A stretch of DNA of 64,000 nucleotides from Kitasatospora cheerisanensis KCTC 2395 (GCF_000696185.1 NZ_KK853997.1:6739245-6803244), one strand, 5' to 3'. Counted from the stretch's first letter, positions 1 to 8,309 are shown. Made by a program: numbers and translations. Notes: generated from the letters alone by a model not told the origin.

Positions 1-550
1 CGCCGTCCGGCCGATCGCCCGGTTCGCCGCGAAGGCCATGTCCGCCCGCGAATGGACCGACCTGTCCTACCGGGTCTTCGCCTCGCCCCGCGAAGTCCGC
101 TTCCTGGAAGGCGAGTTCGCCATCCCCCGGGAGCACGCGACGGCGGCGCTGCGGGAGATCCGGCAGTGGATCGACCGCCACGACGAACGGGTGTCCTTCC
201 CGCTGGAGGTCCGGTTCGTCGCCGCCGACGACATCTGGCTGTCCACCGCGTACGGGCGGGAGAACTGCTACATCGCCTTCCACCAGTACCACCGGATGCC
301 CCACCGGCGGTACTTCGAGGCCTGCGAGCGGATCCTCGCCGACCACGGCGGCCGCCCGCACTGGGGCAAGATGCACACCCTTGACGCGGCGGCCCTGCGG
401 CCGCGCTACGAGCGCTTCGACGAGTTCACCGCCCTGCGCGACACCCTCGACCCCGCCGGCGTCTTCGCCAACCCGTACCTGGACCGCGTCCTCGGCCTCG
501 CCCCCGACGCCACGCCCACCGCACTCGGCGCCGCCGCGCTCGGACGCTGA
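1..550 (+). CDS. FAD-linked sugar-lactone oxidase, C-terminal part
   Basis: The reading frame is open from base 2, so the gene begins outside the window and only about 183 C-terminal residues are seen. They contain the C-terminal hallmark of the D-arabinono-1,4-lactone / L-gulono-1,4-lactone oxidase family (ALO domain): RPHWGKMH followed by a Y-x-R-F-x-x-F segment and LDPAGVFANPYL. Family members oxidise an aldono-lactone using a covalently or tightly bound FAD. The FAD-binding half lies upstream of the window. The stop codon sits in the first unit of a 16-bp tandem repeat. The exact substrate cannot be told from this fragment. Confidence 0.85.
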   Translation, partial: AVRPIARFAAKAMSAREWTDLSYRVFASPREVRFLEGEFAIPREHATAALREIRQWIDRHDERVSFPLEVRFVAADDIWLSTAYGRENCYIAFHQYHRMPHRRYFEACERILADHGGRPHWGKMHTLDAAALRPRYERFDEFTALRDTLDPAGVFANPYLDRVLGLAPDATPTALGAAALGR

Positions 551-583
551 CGCGCTCGGACGGTGACGCGCTCGGACGCTGAC
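536..583. repeat. Three tandem 16-bp repeats over a stop codon
   Basis: The unit GCGCTCGGACGCTGAC occurs three times head to tail (536-551, 552-567, 568-583), with one mismatch in the middle copy. Copy 1 supplies the last codons and the TGA stop of the oxidase gene; the other copies each repeat the potential stop. It looks like recent slippage duplication of the gene end. Confidence 0.9.
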
Positions 584-693
584 GCGGCGTCAGTCGTCGG
601 CCGCGACCAGCAGCACGAGGGTGAGGTGGGTGAGCGCAGGGGGCATGCCGATCAGCATGGTCCACGGCTCCGCCCGTTCGCTGTCCGGGGGCC

Positions 694-1461
694 TCAGTCC
701 GCTTGCGGGGCGGCGTCCTCGGAGCGGGTCGCGCGGGTCGCGTGCCGCAGGCGCAGGCCCGAGATCAGGGCAGCCGTCAGCACGCCGAGCGAGACGACGG
801 CGACGACGAGCCCGGCCTTGAACGACTCGTTGACGTGCTGACCGTTGCCCTCCGGGGCGGGCAGGCCGGCGCTCGCCACGGCCGGCAGGAAGAACAGGAC
901 CGTGCCCGTCAGCGCCAGCAGGACGCAGTTCAGCCTTTTCGGGGGCGAGAGCCGGGCGGAGAGCCGGACGCCGGTGGCGAGCAGCAGTGCGCAGCCCAGC
1001 GCGGGCAGCACGGTGTAGGTCAGCCACTCGTGGAGCAGCGGTGCCCAGTACCACTCGGCCTCGGGGCGGGGCCACTCGTAGTAGTAGAGCGTCCTGGGCT
1101 GCGGCGTCCCGAGGAAGTCGCGGATCGAGCCCGGCAGCAGGCCCGCCACCAGGGCGGCGAGCGCCGTCGGGGCGAACGGGCGGCGCTCGGCCGCACCGAT
1201 CAGACGGAGGGTCAGCGCGGCGACCCAGCCGGCCAGGGCGCCGAAGAACACGCCCTTCGCCGCGCCGTACCCGATCGGAGTCCACACGTTCCACGGGTAG
1301 TTGAGCAGGTGGTCGGCCCGCCAGTTCCCCGCCAGCCCCCAGGCGAGCGCGCCCGCCGCCACACCCCACGGCACCACGCCCGCCGCCCGCCGGGACCGGG
1401 CCGCACCGGCCGGGCCCTGCTCCGGGAGTGTCGCCGCCGCGCCCGCCACCGTCTCCGCCAT
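694..1461 (-). CDS. Polytopic membrane protein of unknown function
   Basis: A 255-residue protein with about six hydrophobic segments and short charged ends. The start was set at the ATG at 1461 (MAETVAG) because residues before it are arginine-rich and unlike a coding N-terminus. A tyrosine-rich loop (TLYYYEW) lies between the third and fourth segments. No known transporter or enzyme motif was recognised. It is transcribed on the minus strand, with an unrelated 419-residue protein gene 125 bp upstream. The function is unknown. Confidence 0.7.
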   Translation of the reverse strand: MAETVAGAAATLPEQGPAGAARSRRAAGVVPWGVAAGALAWGLAGNWRADHLLNYPWNVWTPIGYGAAKGVFFGALAGWVAALTLRLIGAAERRPFAPTALAALVAGLLPGSIRDFLGTPQPRTLYYYEWPRPEAEWYWAPLLHEWLTYTVLPALGCALLLATGVRLSARLSPPKRLNCVLLALTGTVLFFLPAVASAGLPAPEGNGQHVNESFKAGLVVAVVSLGVLTAALISGLRLRHATRATRSEDAAPQAD

Positions 1462-1586
1462 CGCCCCGGTCCGCCCTGTCGCTCGTGCTGGCCCGCGACG
1501 CACGGCCGCGCCCGGTACGCGGGACGACGCAGGCTCGGGCCGGGCAGTTCCCCGCCGGGCCTGCGGGGCGGGCGCCGGTGGCGCCG

Positions 1587-2846
1587 CTACTGCGGACGGG
1601 CCGTCAGGGCCGTTCCGATGGCGGCCAGGTCGGGCTTGAGGAAGCCGGGGCCGCTGGCGCCGTTGGGGGCGAAGGTCTTGATGTCGATGTCGACGGTGAC
1701 GCCGGCGGGGCCGTCGTCGATGTTCTCGACGCCGCCGAGGAAGTAGACGCAGTGCTCACCGGCCGGCTGCTGGCCGAGCGCGATGTCCTCCCACGGCCAG
1801 TCCGCCGCGTCGGCGCTCTCCAGGTCGACCAGGTGCGTCAGGCAGATCCGGGCCAGGTGCGGGGCCAGTTGGCCGGCCAGGGTGGTGAGGGCGGCGAAGG
1901 TGGGGGCGGCCGGCCACAGGGTGGTGATCGGGCGGGGCCGGCCGGTGAAGTCGAAGAAGGTGAAGGTGTGGCGCTCGCCGACGTGGTGGACGGTCCCCGC
2001 GGTGATGGTGACCGTGAGGGTGACGGTCTTCCCCCGGTAGGTGGTGGTGACCTGCGCGGTGGCCACCGGATTGGCGGAGTCCTTGTGGGCGGCGATCGAC
2101 GGAGCGTTCAGCCGGGCCTGCCGGAAGCGCTGTTCGCCCACCGCGGCGCTCAGGAACTCGGTCGAGCCCTTGCGCAGGTGGGAGGTGCCGTCGTAGAGCC
2201 ACTGCTCGGGCATCGGCGGGTAGAGCAGCCGCCCCGCGCGGGCCGCCTGGTCGGCCGCCTCGTGCGCCTCGCGGAGCAGGGTGGTCAGATCGTTCCACAG
2301 CGCCGGCGAGCCGAAGTCACCCTGTCCGCCGTTGGCCGCGCTCGCCAAGTCCCAGCGCTGCTCCAGCAGTTGGAGCTTGGCGGAGACGCCGTCCAGCAGC
2401 CGCCTGCCCGGGTGCTGCGGGTCGGGCACGGTGTCGGGGTCGAAGGCCTGGCCGGGGTCGGTGGTCGGACTCTTGGGGCCGAGCGAGAGATTGATCGGCA
2501 GGTTCCACAGCAGCCGGTGCGCGCTGACCTTCGGCTCCGCGTCCTTCACCGCCGCCGTGACCGGCTGGCCGGCCAGCTCCCAGCAGAGCGCCCAGAAGGC
2601 GCGCACGGCCTTCTGGAGCGGCTCCGGACGGCCGGTGTACAGGAGGGCGATCTGCTCGGCGACGGAGGCCAGCTTCTCCTTGGAGATCTTGTGGTGCAGC
2701 GCGCCCTCCCGCCACTCGGCGGGGAAGGCGTACTTCGCCTTGCCGTTGGTGATCGGCCCGACCGCCCACTCGGCCCTTCGGGGCACGACGCTGCCGGTGT
2801 TGGGGGCGAGGGCCTTGGTGTTCGCCGGCTGGGCGGCAGTGGTCAT
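1587..2846 (-). CDS. Hypothetical protein, 419 aa
   Basis: The ATG at 2846 is preceded by a strong ribosome binding site (GGAGGAA, seven bases upstream), which decides this start over longer options. The product is soluble: no signal peptide and no membrane segment. The N-terminus is basic, the middle is rich in Trp and Leu (RAFWALCWELAG), and the C-terminal half has beta-rich segments such as TVTLTVTITAGTV. I do not recognise the family. It stands alone, with 125-145 bp gaps on both sides. Confidence 0.7.
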   Translation of the reverse strand: MTTAAQPANTKALAPNTGSVVPRRAEWAVGPITNGKAKYAFPAEWREGALHHKISKEKLASVAEQIALLYTGRPEPLQKAVRAFWALCWELAGQPVTAAVKDAEPKVSAHRLLWNLPINLSLGPKSPTTDPGQAFDPDTVPDPQHPGRRLLDGVSAKLQLLEQRWDLASAANGGQGDFGSPALWNDLTTLLREAHEAADQAARAGRLLYPPMPEQWLYDGTSHLRKGSTEFLSAAVGEQRFRQARLNAPSIAAHKDSANPVATAQVTTTYRGKTVTLTVTITAGTVHHVGERHTFTFFDFTGRPRPITTLWPAAPTFAALTTLAGQLAPHLARICLTHLVDLESADAADWPWEDIALGQQPAGEHCVYFLGGVENIDDGPAGVTVDIDIKTFAPNGASGPGFLKPDLAAIGTALTARPQ

Positions 2847-2990
2847 CTGTTCCTCCTCCAGTGCTGCGGGCGCCGAACGTCGCGCAGGCCGATGCACAAC
2901 CGCTAAACGGGCAGCTCGGCCCGCCGAACCGATGCTGACGGACCGTCAGATAGGTTGCGGCACGGAGGAAAAGGAGGGGCGTCGCCCGGC

Positions 2991-3527
2991 TCAGGACGCC
3001 CGGTCCTCGAGGATCCGCTCCCACAGCAGCGCGTCCTGCCACTGCCCGTCGAGGAGGATCGAGGAGCGCGCGACACCGTACGGGGTGAACCCGTTGCGGC
3101 GCAGCACCCGCTGGGACGGCAGGTTCTCCAGGTGGGTGGACGCTTCGGCCCGGTGCAGCCCGAGATCGTTCGCCATGAGGTCGACCGCGAGTCCGAGGGC
3201 ACGGCCGGCGTGCCCCCGGTTCTGCGCGACGGTGGCGATCCAGTAGCCGACGGAGGCCCGGCGCAGGTGCGGGTGCGGCAGGATGCCGCCGATGGTGACC
3301 TGCCCGATCACCTCGCCCTCCGCGAGCACCACGGCCGGCCAGAGCGTTCCGTCCTGGTACGCCGTCAGCAGGCGGTCGATCCGCCGCGCCTGCCCCTCCG
3401 GGGTGAAGTACTCGGCGGGCTGGGCGGGTTCCCACCGCCGGAACGCCTCGACGTCCCGGGCGCGGTGCTCGGCGATCGCGGCGGCATCGGCGGGCTCGAT
3501 CAGGCGGACACTCGTGCGGCTGCTCAT
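2991..3527 (-). CDS. GNAT family N-acetyltransferase (RimJ/RimL-like)
   Basis: A 178-residue single-domain GNAT acetyltransferase, the usual length for the RimJ/RimL group. The acetyl-CoA pyrophosphate-binding motif is visible as QNRGHAGRALG near residues 110-120. It is followed by the typical H-R-A-E-A-S and NLPSQRVLRRNGF segment that closes the acetyl-CoA pocket. Relatives acetylate the alpha-amino group of ribosomal proteins or small amines and antibiotics; the acceptor here cannot be predicted. The next gene downstream in the same orientation is separate. Confidence 0.88.
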   Translation of the reverse strand: MSSRTSVRLIEPADAAAIAEHRARDVEAFRRWEPAQPAEYFTPEGQARRIDRLLTAYQDGTLWPAVVLAEGEVIGQVTIGGILPHPHLRRASVGYWIATVAQNRGHAGRALGLAVDLMANDLGLHRAEASTHLENLPSQRVLRRNGFTPYGVARSSILLDGQWQDALLWERILEDRAS

Positions 3528-3570
3528 GGCTGGTCCTCGTCTCGGCCGGGGGCTGGATGCGACCCGCAGC

Positions 3571-4497
3571 CTATGCGAGGGCGGGCATCCGGCAGTCCAG
3601 GGTGCTCAGCTGCCGGTACAGCTCCCGGTGGCCCGGCGCGTCGGGGTGCAGGCCGTCGACGAACAGCTCGGGCCGGTCGCGGAGCGGCTCCCAGAGGTCG
3701 AGGAAGTCGAGCTGCCGATCCGCGCACCAGCTCCGCAGCGCTTCGCGCAGGGCCAGCGCCCGGGCCGTGGTGAATCGGAGCCCCTCGAAGTCCCCGGTGC
3801 GGGACTCGTCCAGCCAGAGCGGCCCGAGGACGACCAGGCGGGCGTCGTGGCGGCGGGCCGCCCCGGCGAGTGCGTCGAGCGAGCGGGTGAGGTCCGGCAG
3901 CCGGCCGGGCTCGGAAGCCGGCGCGGTCACCGGCACGGCGGAGTCGTTGATCCCGGCGGCGACGAGGAGGGTGTCCGGGTGACGGGCCGACAGGAGCGCG
4001 GGCGTCTGCTCGGCGACGTCCGTCAAGGTGCTGCCGGGGACGGCCAGGTTGAACACGCGGTGCTCGGTCTCGTTCGCCCCGATGTGGGCCGCCGCCAACC
4101 GCCCGGCCCAGCCGCCCCGAGGGTCGCAGCGCCCGTACGCGATGCTGTCGCCGACGATCACGATCCGCGAGGCCGCCCGCAGCGGCCGGGCGTCCAGGTG
4201 GGCCCACGCGGCCTCGCCCGAGGCGAGCCGCACCCGCCGCCGGACGTGATCCGCCACCAAGTGGGCGTCGACAGCGGCGAGTTCACGGTCAGTCAGGTGC
4301 AGGACGCCGCCCTCGACCGTGCTGCCGTGACTGCGCCGCAGGGTGGCGTCCCGGCCGTCGGCGGCGAGCGGCCCGGCCGTGCAGCCCGGCAGCGACGCCG
4401 GCTCCGCCGGCACGGTGCGACCGAAGACCGCCGCCCGGACGCGCGGATCGAGCAGCGTGCCGAAACAGAACAGGGTGTGGGGGCGGGACTCGGTCAC
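3571..4497 (-). CDS. GGCT-like domain fused to SGNH/GDSL hydrolase
   Basis: This 308-residue protein appears to join two domains. Residues 1-95 resemble the gamma-glutamylcyclotransferase-like/AIG2 fold (LFCFGTLLDP near the N-terminus, with the small beta-barrel pattern after it). Residues 110-300 are an SGNH hydrolase: block I GDS in IVIVGDSIAYG, block III as AAGIND, and the Asp-His pair as DGLHPD. SGNH enzymes hydrolyse esters from sugars, lipids or small acyl compounds. No signal peptide is present, so it should act in the cytoplasm. The first-domain assignment is less certain than the second because the glutamate catalytic residue of true GGCT enzymes is not evident. Confidence 0.8.
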   Translation of the reverse strand: MTESRPHTLFCFGTLLDPRVRAAVFGRTVPAEPASLPGCTAGPLAADGRDATLRRSHGSTVEGGVLHLTDRELAAVDAHLVADHVRRRVRLASGEAAWAHLDARPLRAASRIVIVGDSIAYGRCDPRGGWAGRLAAAHIGANETEHRVFNLAVPGSTLTDVAEQTPALLSARHPDTLLVAAGINDSAVPVTAPASEPGRLPDLTRSLDALAGAARRHDARLVVLGPLWLDESRTGDFEGLRFTTARALALREALRSWCADRQLDFLDLWEPLRDRPELFVDGLHPDAPGHRELYRQLSTLDCRMPALA

Positions 4498-4537
4498 CGT
4501 GCGCCGTGGCCTTTCACTCGGAAACGATCAAGCAACC

Positions 4538-5149
4538 CTATCGGTCCGGCCGGCCCAGGAAGTCGCGCCAGAACGGCACGGTCGGTCGGGGGTTCCACCC
4601 GGCCGCGTGCCGGTGGCACTCCGTGAACTCGTGCCGGACGTAGTCGGCGAGTTCCTCGCCGTAGCAGACGATGTCCGTGCCCCAGACGGACAGCACCGGG
4701 TGCCCGTGGGTTCCGCGGCCGGCCGGGAGGAAGCGGTGCGCATAGAGCGGCACGAGCCGGGGCACCGCGGCCAGTTCCTGCTCGGCGAGCGCCCGGGCCG
4801 CGTCGAGCTCGGCGGGGCGGACACCCCACGAAGGGTGCCAGTAGCCGTGGTCGACGGAGGACAGCACACCCTCCGCCGGCCACGCGAGATGGGAACGGAG
4901 CTCCTCGGGACTCCCGCTGCGCCAGTCCGGCCACGGCTGGTCCCAGGTCGCGCCCTCCTGGGGCGGCGAGGCGACCGGCAGGCCCGCCGCGAGGAAGGCC
5001 CGATGGTCGTCGGAGAACCGGAACCCGTACGTCGCCTCGATGCGCTCGAACTCCTCCTCGCTGAGGCCGGGTTCGATGGTGCAGCAGTCCGCCTTCCGCA
5101 GCCGCCGGGCGGCTTCGGCCCCGAGGCGGGCCGCATCTCTGTCGATCAC
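4538..5149 (-). CDS. SMI1/KNR4-like (SUKH-type) protein
   Basis: A 203-residue protein with the SMI1/KNR4 signature: an acidic helix (GLSEEEFERIEATYGF), then FSDDHRAFLAAGLPV, then W-P-D-W-R and later the VWGTDIVCYG strand. In bacteria this superfamily supplies immunity proteins against toxins and also stand-alone cytosolic proteins of unknown role. No toxin gene is adjacent, so an immunity role is not supported. It lies just downstream of the DUF397 genes on the same strand, separated by 46 bp. Confidence 0.8.
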   Translation of the reverse strand: MIDRDAARLGAEAARRLRKADCCTIEPGLSEEEFERIEATYGFRFSDDHRAFLAAGLPVASPPQEGATWDQPWPDWRSGSPEELRSHLAWPAEGVLSSVDHGYWHPSWGVRPAELDAARALAEQELAAVPRLVPLYAHRFLPAGRGTHGHPVLSVWGTDIVCYGEELADYVRHEFTECHRHAAGWNPRPTVPFWRDFLGRPDR

Positions 5150-5195
5150 AGCCCCGAGACCAGCCTCCGGCCGACCGCCTGCGGGCCAGGCCGTG

Positions 5196-5402
5196 TCAGG
5201 TTCGGTCCTCGGCCTGGAAGGCGCCTTGGGCTGCGGCGGTGATGAAGGCGGTCAACGCCTCGGGGGTGAAGCGGAGTTGGGGGCCGTGGGGGCCCTTGCT
5301 GTCGCGGACGGCGCCGTAGTTGGCCATGTCGAGCTCGACGCAGTTCCCGCCGTCGTCGCTGTACGTGCTCTTCACCCAGCGGGTGTGCGGGCTGCTGGTC
5401 AT
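5196..5402 (-). CDS. DUF397 protein, second copy
   Basis: A 68-residue DUF397 protein: W-V-K-S-T-Y-S-D-D-G-G-N-C-V-E, then VRDSKGPHGPQL and a C-terminal FI-x-A-A helix. DUF397 proteins are small actinobacterial partners of XRE regulators and are often linked to development or antibiotic control. Its ATG overlaps the TGA of the preceding DUF397 gene (5399-5402), showing translational coupling. It is about 80 percent identical by eye to that neighbour, so it is a tandem duplicate. Confidence 0.9.
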   Translation of the reverse strand: MTSSPHTRWVKSTYSDDGGNCVELDMANYGAVRDSKGPHGPQLRFTPEALTAFITAAAQGAFQAEDRT

Positions 5403-5611
5403 GCGAGGTCCTCGGCCTGGAAGGCACCCTGGGCTGCGGCGGCGATGAAGGCGGTCAACGCTTCCGGGGTGAAGCGGAGTTGGGGGCCGTTGGGGTCCTT
5501 GCTGTCGCGGACGGCGCCGTAGTTGGCCATGTCGAGCTCGATGCATTCGCCGCCGTTGTCGCTGTAGCTGCTCTTCACCCAACGGGGCCGAGTCGAGTCG
5601 ATGTCGGTCAT
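5399..5611 (-). CDS. DUF397 protein, first copy
   Basis: A 70-residue DUF397 protein with the motif W-V-K-S-S-Y-S-D-N-G-G-E-C-I-E and VRDSKDPNGPQL. The start at 5611 gives a four-base ATGA overlap with the stop of the XRE regulator gene, and its own stop overlaps the next DUF397 gene in the same way. The three genes are thus one coupled operon. By family precedent it should bind or antagonise the XRE regulator encoded just upstream; that is inference. Confidence 0.9.
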   Translation of the reverse strand: MTDIDSTRPRWVKSSYSDNGGECIELDMANYGAVRDSKDPNGPQLRFTPEALTAFIAAAAQGAFQAEDLA

Positions 5612-6441
5612 GCGAGGTCCTCCCGAGTAGCCCGGATCATGGCGAGTGAAGCAGCCGACGAGAGACACTCCACCTGGAGCAGATCGTAGCTTCTGGACCA
5701 AGCCGCGACGACCTCACGATTGCGTTCAACGTGGCCGCGGGCTTGGGACTCTGCGTACCCGATCACCGATCTGTCCGGGAGGGTGAGGATGGTCACCGGC
5801 ATTCGGAACGGGACTGTCTCGGCCAGGTCGAACGGGGCGATCTGAAGGACGATATTCGGGCGGCGTGCGAGTTCTTCGAGGTGAGCCAGTTGGCCGGCCA
5901 TGACCTTCCGCCCTCCTACCGGTCGACGGAGGCACCCCTCGTCCAGCACGGCGTGAATGCGCGGTGATGAGGATTGGTGGTGCAGGTTGCGCTGGCGGGA
6001 TGCCAGGAAGGACACCCGGGCGTCTGCTTGGGCCGCTGTGATGTCGCCGCGGTCAACTGCCGCCGACGCCAGAGCGGTTGCGTAGGCCATGGTCTGGATC
6101 TGGCCCGGCACTACGCTCAGCTGGAAGGTTCTGAGCGCTCGGCACCGCGCCTCGGCCTCCGTGAACTCCGTGAAGCCTTCCAGCAGGCTGGCGTTGGTGT
6201 ACTGCCGCCACAACTGCTGGAAGCGTGCGCCCGATTCGAACACCTCGTCGGCTTTGACCGCGAAGTTAAAGGTGATCGTGCGCTTCCCGCGTTCGATGTA
6301 CGAGATGAGGCCGTTGGAGTACCCCATGCGTCGCGCCAGGTTGACCTGTGACCAGCCGCGGGCCTCGCGTGACCTGCTGAGCTCGCGGCCGAAGCGCAGG
6401 GCGGGGGAGGTGACGGCGTCGACTTCTTGGTCGATCTCCAT
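5608..6441 (-). CDS. XRE-family regulator with DUF5753 domain
   Basis: A 277-residue protein. Residues 15-70 form a Cro/C1-type helix-turn-helix (LSRSREARGWSQVNLARRMG, then NGLISYIERGKRT). Residues 95-270 form the DUF5753 sensor-like domain typical of Streptomyces (VPGQIQTMAYA, the FLASRQRNL helix, and DRSVIGYAES). This architecture, followed by DUF397 genes, matches the WhiJ-like group, whose members repress genes until the DUF397 partner relieves them. The gene is divergent from a small ORF pair starting at 6570, and the 128-bp gap should hold both promoters. Confidence 0.9.
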   Translation of the reverse strand: MEIDQEVDAVTSPALRFGRELSRSREARGWSQVNLARRMGYSNGLISYIERGKRTITFNFAVKADEVFESGARFQQLWRQYTNASLLEGFTEFTEAEARCRALRTFQLSVVPGQIQTMAYATALASAAVDRGDITAAQADARVSFLASRQRNLHHQSSSPRIHAVLDEGCLRRPVGGRKVMAGQLAHLEELARRPNIVLQIAPFDLAETVPFRMPVTILTLPDRSVIGYAESQARGHVERNREVVAAWSRSYDLLQVECLSSAASLAMIRATREDLA

Positions 6442-6569
6442 GATCAGGGCCCCTTTGACACGCCGGAACAGTCAACCGTCAAGGTCTGGCGATCGTACGC
6501 CATTCTGTCGATCCTGGTTGCACAGACAGTGATCGACGGCGGGCGCAACTTCGGTACGGAGCAACGATC

Positions 6570-6734
6570 ATGACGACAGGTCAGCCAGCAGAGCCGGACC
6601 CCGGGTCGGAGGAGCCGGAGCAGGGGGCGCCGGAGCGGGGCGCGGAGGCGGAGGAGGTCGTGCCCGACCTCGCGGAGCGCGTCCGGCGGCGGAATCGGAA
6701 CTCCCGCATCAACGGCGCCGGACGGAAGTCGTAG
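6570..6734 (+). CDS. Small acidic/basic protein, 54 aa
   Basis: ATG at 6570 with GGAG eight bases upstream. The product is two-part: an acidic, Pro/Glu-rich first half (residues 8-29) and a strongly basic end (ERVRRRNRNSRINGAGRKS). It ends 26 bp before the next gene, which has its own strong ribosome binding site, so the two are probably co-transcribed. Reading it as a peptide precursor is possible but no maturation enzyme is nearby. The family is not recognised. Confidence 0.5.
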   Translation: MTTGQPAEPDPGSEEPEQGAPERGAEAEEVVPDLAERVRRRNRNSRINGAGRKS

Positions 6735-6760
6735 CGCCCGCCCGGGAGGAGAGGTGGTCC

Positions 6761-7336
6761 ATGGAGGACGAGAACGAGGACGGCAGGCAGCGGGCCCGGT
6801 GGATCGCCAACGCGTTGAGCAGGCTGGCCGGCCGGCCCGCCGTCACCACGGAGGCGAGGGGCGGCGGCATCAGGGTGACGCTGCGGGTCACCGCGTCGGA
6901 CCGGGCGGCGGAGCTGACGGCCGCGCTCCTGCGGGTGCTGCGGCGGGGGGACCGGTTCGGGCACGCCGACTCCGCGCGGTGGGAACGGGTCTGGGCGGAG
7001 GTCGACCAGACGTGCAGGGAGGAACGGGACATGCGGATGACGCCGGTCGAGTACTACCCGCACGGGCACGCCGGGCTGCCGTGGCACGCGGTCGGGGAGG
7101 ATCCTGACGGGCTGTTGGTGGCGGAGACCGGGGACGGGGTGGCCCTCGCGCTGGCGACCGACCCGCGCAAGGTGTTCGTTCTGCCGCCGGACGAGTGGGC
7201 GGACCTGTGCGAGGCCGCCAAGGCCGGCCGGTTCGACCAGTTGCTGGGCGGCGGCGCACTGTGCGCGGATCCGCGCCGTTGGGGCGGCCGGGCGGTGGAA
7301 GGGGCCGGTGCCGGGGCGGAGTTGCTGACCGCCTGA
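6761..7336 (+). CDS. Hypothetical protein, 191 aa
   Basis: The start ATG at 6761 follows GGGAGGAGAGG, a strong ribosome binding site. The protein is soluble. It begins with an acidic/helical region (residues 1-60, many Arg and Ala), has a central segment with YYPHGHAGLPWH, and ends in a compact region with KVFVLPPDEWADLCEAAKAG. No catalytic pattern was recognised. It is probably an operon partner of the 54-residue ORF upstream and is closed by a terminator at 7353-7385. Confidence 0.65.
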   Translation: MEDENEDGRQRARWIANALSRLAGRPAVTTEARGGGIRVTLRVTASDRAAELTAALLRVLRRGDRFGHADSARWERVWAEVDQTCREERDMRMTPVEYYPHGHAGLPWHAVGEDPDGLLVAETGDGVALALATDPRKVFVLPPDEWADLCEAAKAGRFDQLLGGGALCADPRRWGGRAVEGAGAGAELLTA

Positions 7337-7352
7337 GGTTCCGCGTCGCGGC

Positions 7353-7385
7353 GAGGCCCCGCCCGGACGGACGGGGCGGGGCCTC
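7353..7385. terminator. Bidirectional hairpin terminator
   Basis: A perfect 12-bp inverted repeat (GAGGCCCCGCCC at 7353-7364 and its complement at 7374-7385) with a 9-nt loop lies between two convergent genes. There is no strong T tract, as usual in Streptomyces, so it probably serves both directions. Confidence 0.85.
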
Positions 7386-7400
7386 GGCTGCGGCGAGCGG

Positions 7401-8309
7401 TCAGCGGGCGCCGCGGATGCTGTCGATGATGCGGGTCCAGTTGTCGCCGCCGTGGCCGTTGTCGATGGCCTGGCGGTAGTGGGCCTGGACGGCCAGGGGG
7501 AGGGCGAGGTCGAGGCCGAGGGAGGTGCTGGTCTCGACGATGTGGTCGGCGGTCGCGCCCATCATGGTGACGGTGCTGAGGTGGCCGGGGTGTTCGCCGG
7601 CGTCGAGCGCGGTGCCCGGGTGCTGTTCGCCGGCCCGGAGGATGGCGCCGATGGCGTCGGCGGAGGCGAGCAGCTCCGGCAGGGCCTCGGCGGCCTTCAG
7701 GCCGGCGGTGCCGAGCATCGCGGTGGCGTGCATCAGGCCGGACAGGGTGGTGAGGAAGACCGCCAGTTGGGCCTGGTACATCATCTGGGCCAGGCCCGGG
7801 TCCTCGCCCAGGTACCTGGGCGCGCCGAGCAGCGCGAGGACGGCGCGGTGACGGTCCATCAGGTCGCGGCCGCCGCTGTAGTAGACGTGCGCGGCCGGCG
7901 TGCCGACCATCGGGGCGGGGACCATGACGCCGCCGGTGAGGAAGCCCGCGTCGTGGCGGGCCGCCCAGGCGGCGGCCTCGCGCGAGCGGTCGGGGGTGTC
8001 GGAGCCGAGGTTGACGAGGGTCCGGCCGGCGAGCGCGCCGGTGGCGGGGCCGAGGACGTCGTACATCGCCGGGTAGTCGGTGAGGCTGAGGACGACGAGG
8101 CCGCTCGCCCGCACCGCCTCGGCCGGGGTCGCGGCGAGGGCCGCCCCGTCGGCGACGAGGCCGGCGGCCCGTGACGGGGTGCGGTTCCAGACGGTGACGG
8201 GGTGGCCGGCGGCGAGCAGGGTGCGGGTCATCGCCTGCCCCATCGGGCCGAGGCCGATCACGGTGACGGCGTCGAACTCGGATGCCAGGTCGGGCTGTTG
8301 TTCGTTCAC
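7401..8309 (-). CDS. Imine reductase-like NAD(P)-binding oxidoreductase
   Basis: A 302-residue protein with an N-terminal Rossmann fold (VIGLGPMGQAM) and the helical C-terminal half of the 6-phosphogluconate dehydrogenase/beta-hydroxyacid dehydrogenase superfamily. Several positions match imine reductases: GGVMVPAPMVGTPAAHVYYSG, EDPGLAQMMYQAQL and GHGGDNWTRIID. Such enzymes reduce cyclic imines with NADPH. The start chosen is GTG at 8309. A GGAGG lies only one base before it, so a leaderless transcript is possible. It is divergent from an HxlR regulator and shares the operator at 8343-8369, which suggests control by that protein. Confidence 0.85.
   Translation of the reverse strand: MNEQQPDLASEFDAVTVIGLGPMGQAMTRTLLAAGHPVTVWNRTPSRAAGLVADGAALAATPAEAVRASGLVVLSLTDYPAMYDVLGPATGALAGRTLVNLGSDTPDRSREAAAWAARHDAGFLTGGVMVPAPMVGTPAAHVYYSGGRDLMDRHRAVLALLGAPRYLGEDPGLAQMMYQAQLAVFLTTLSGLMHATAMLGTAGLKAAEALPELLASADAIGAILRAGEQHPGTALDAGEHPGHLSTVTMMGATADHIVETSTSLGLDLALPLAVQAHYRQAIDNGHGGDNWTRIIDSIRGAR

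Noticed and set aside
4538-5149. A toxin-immunity pair based on the SMI1-like protein
   Set aside because: No polymorphic toxin or secretion gene is adjacent; neighbours are an SGNH hydrolase and DUF397 genes.
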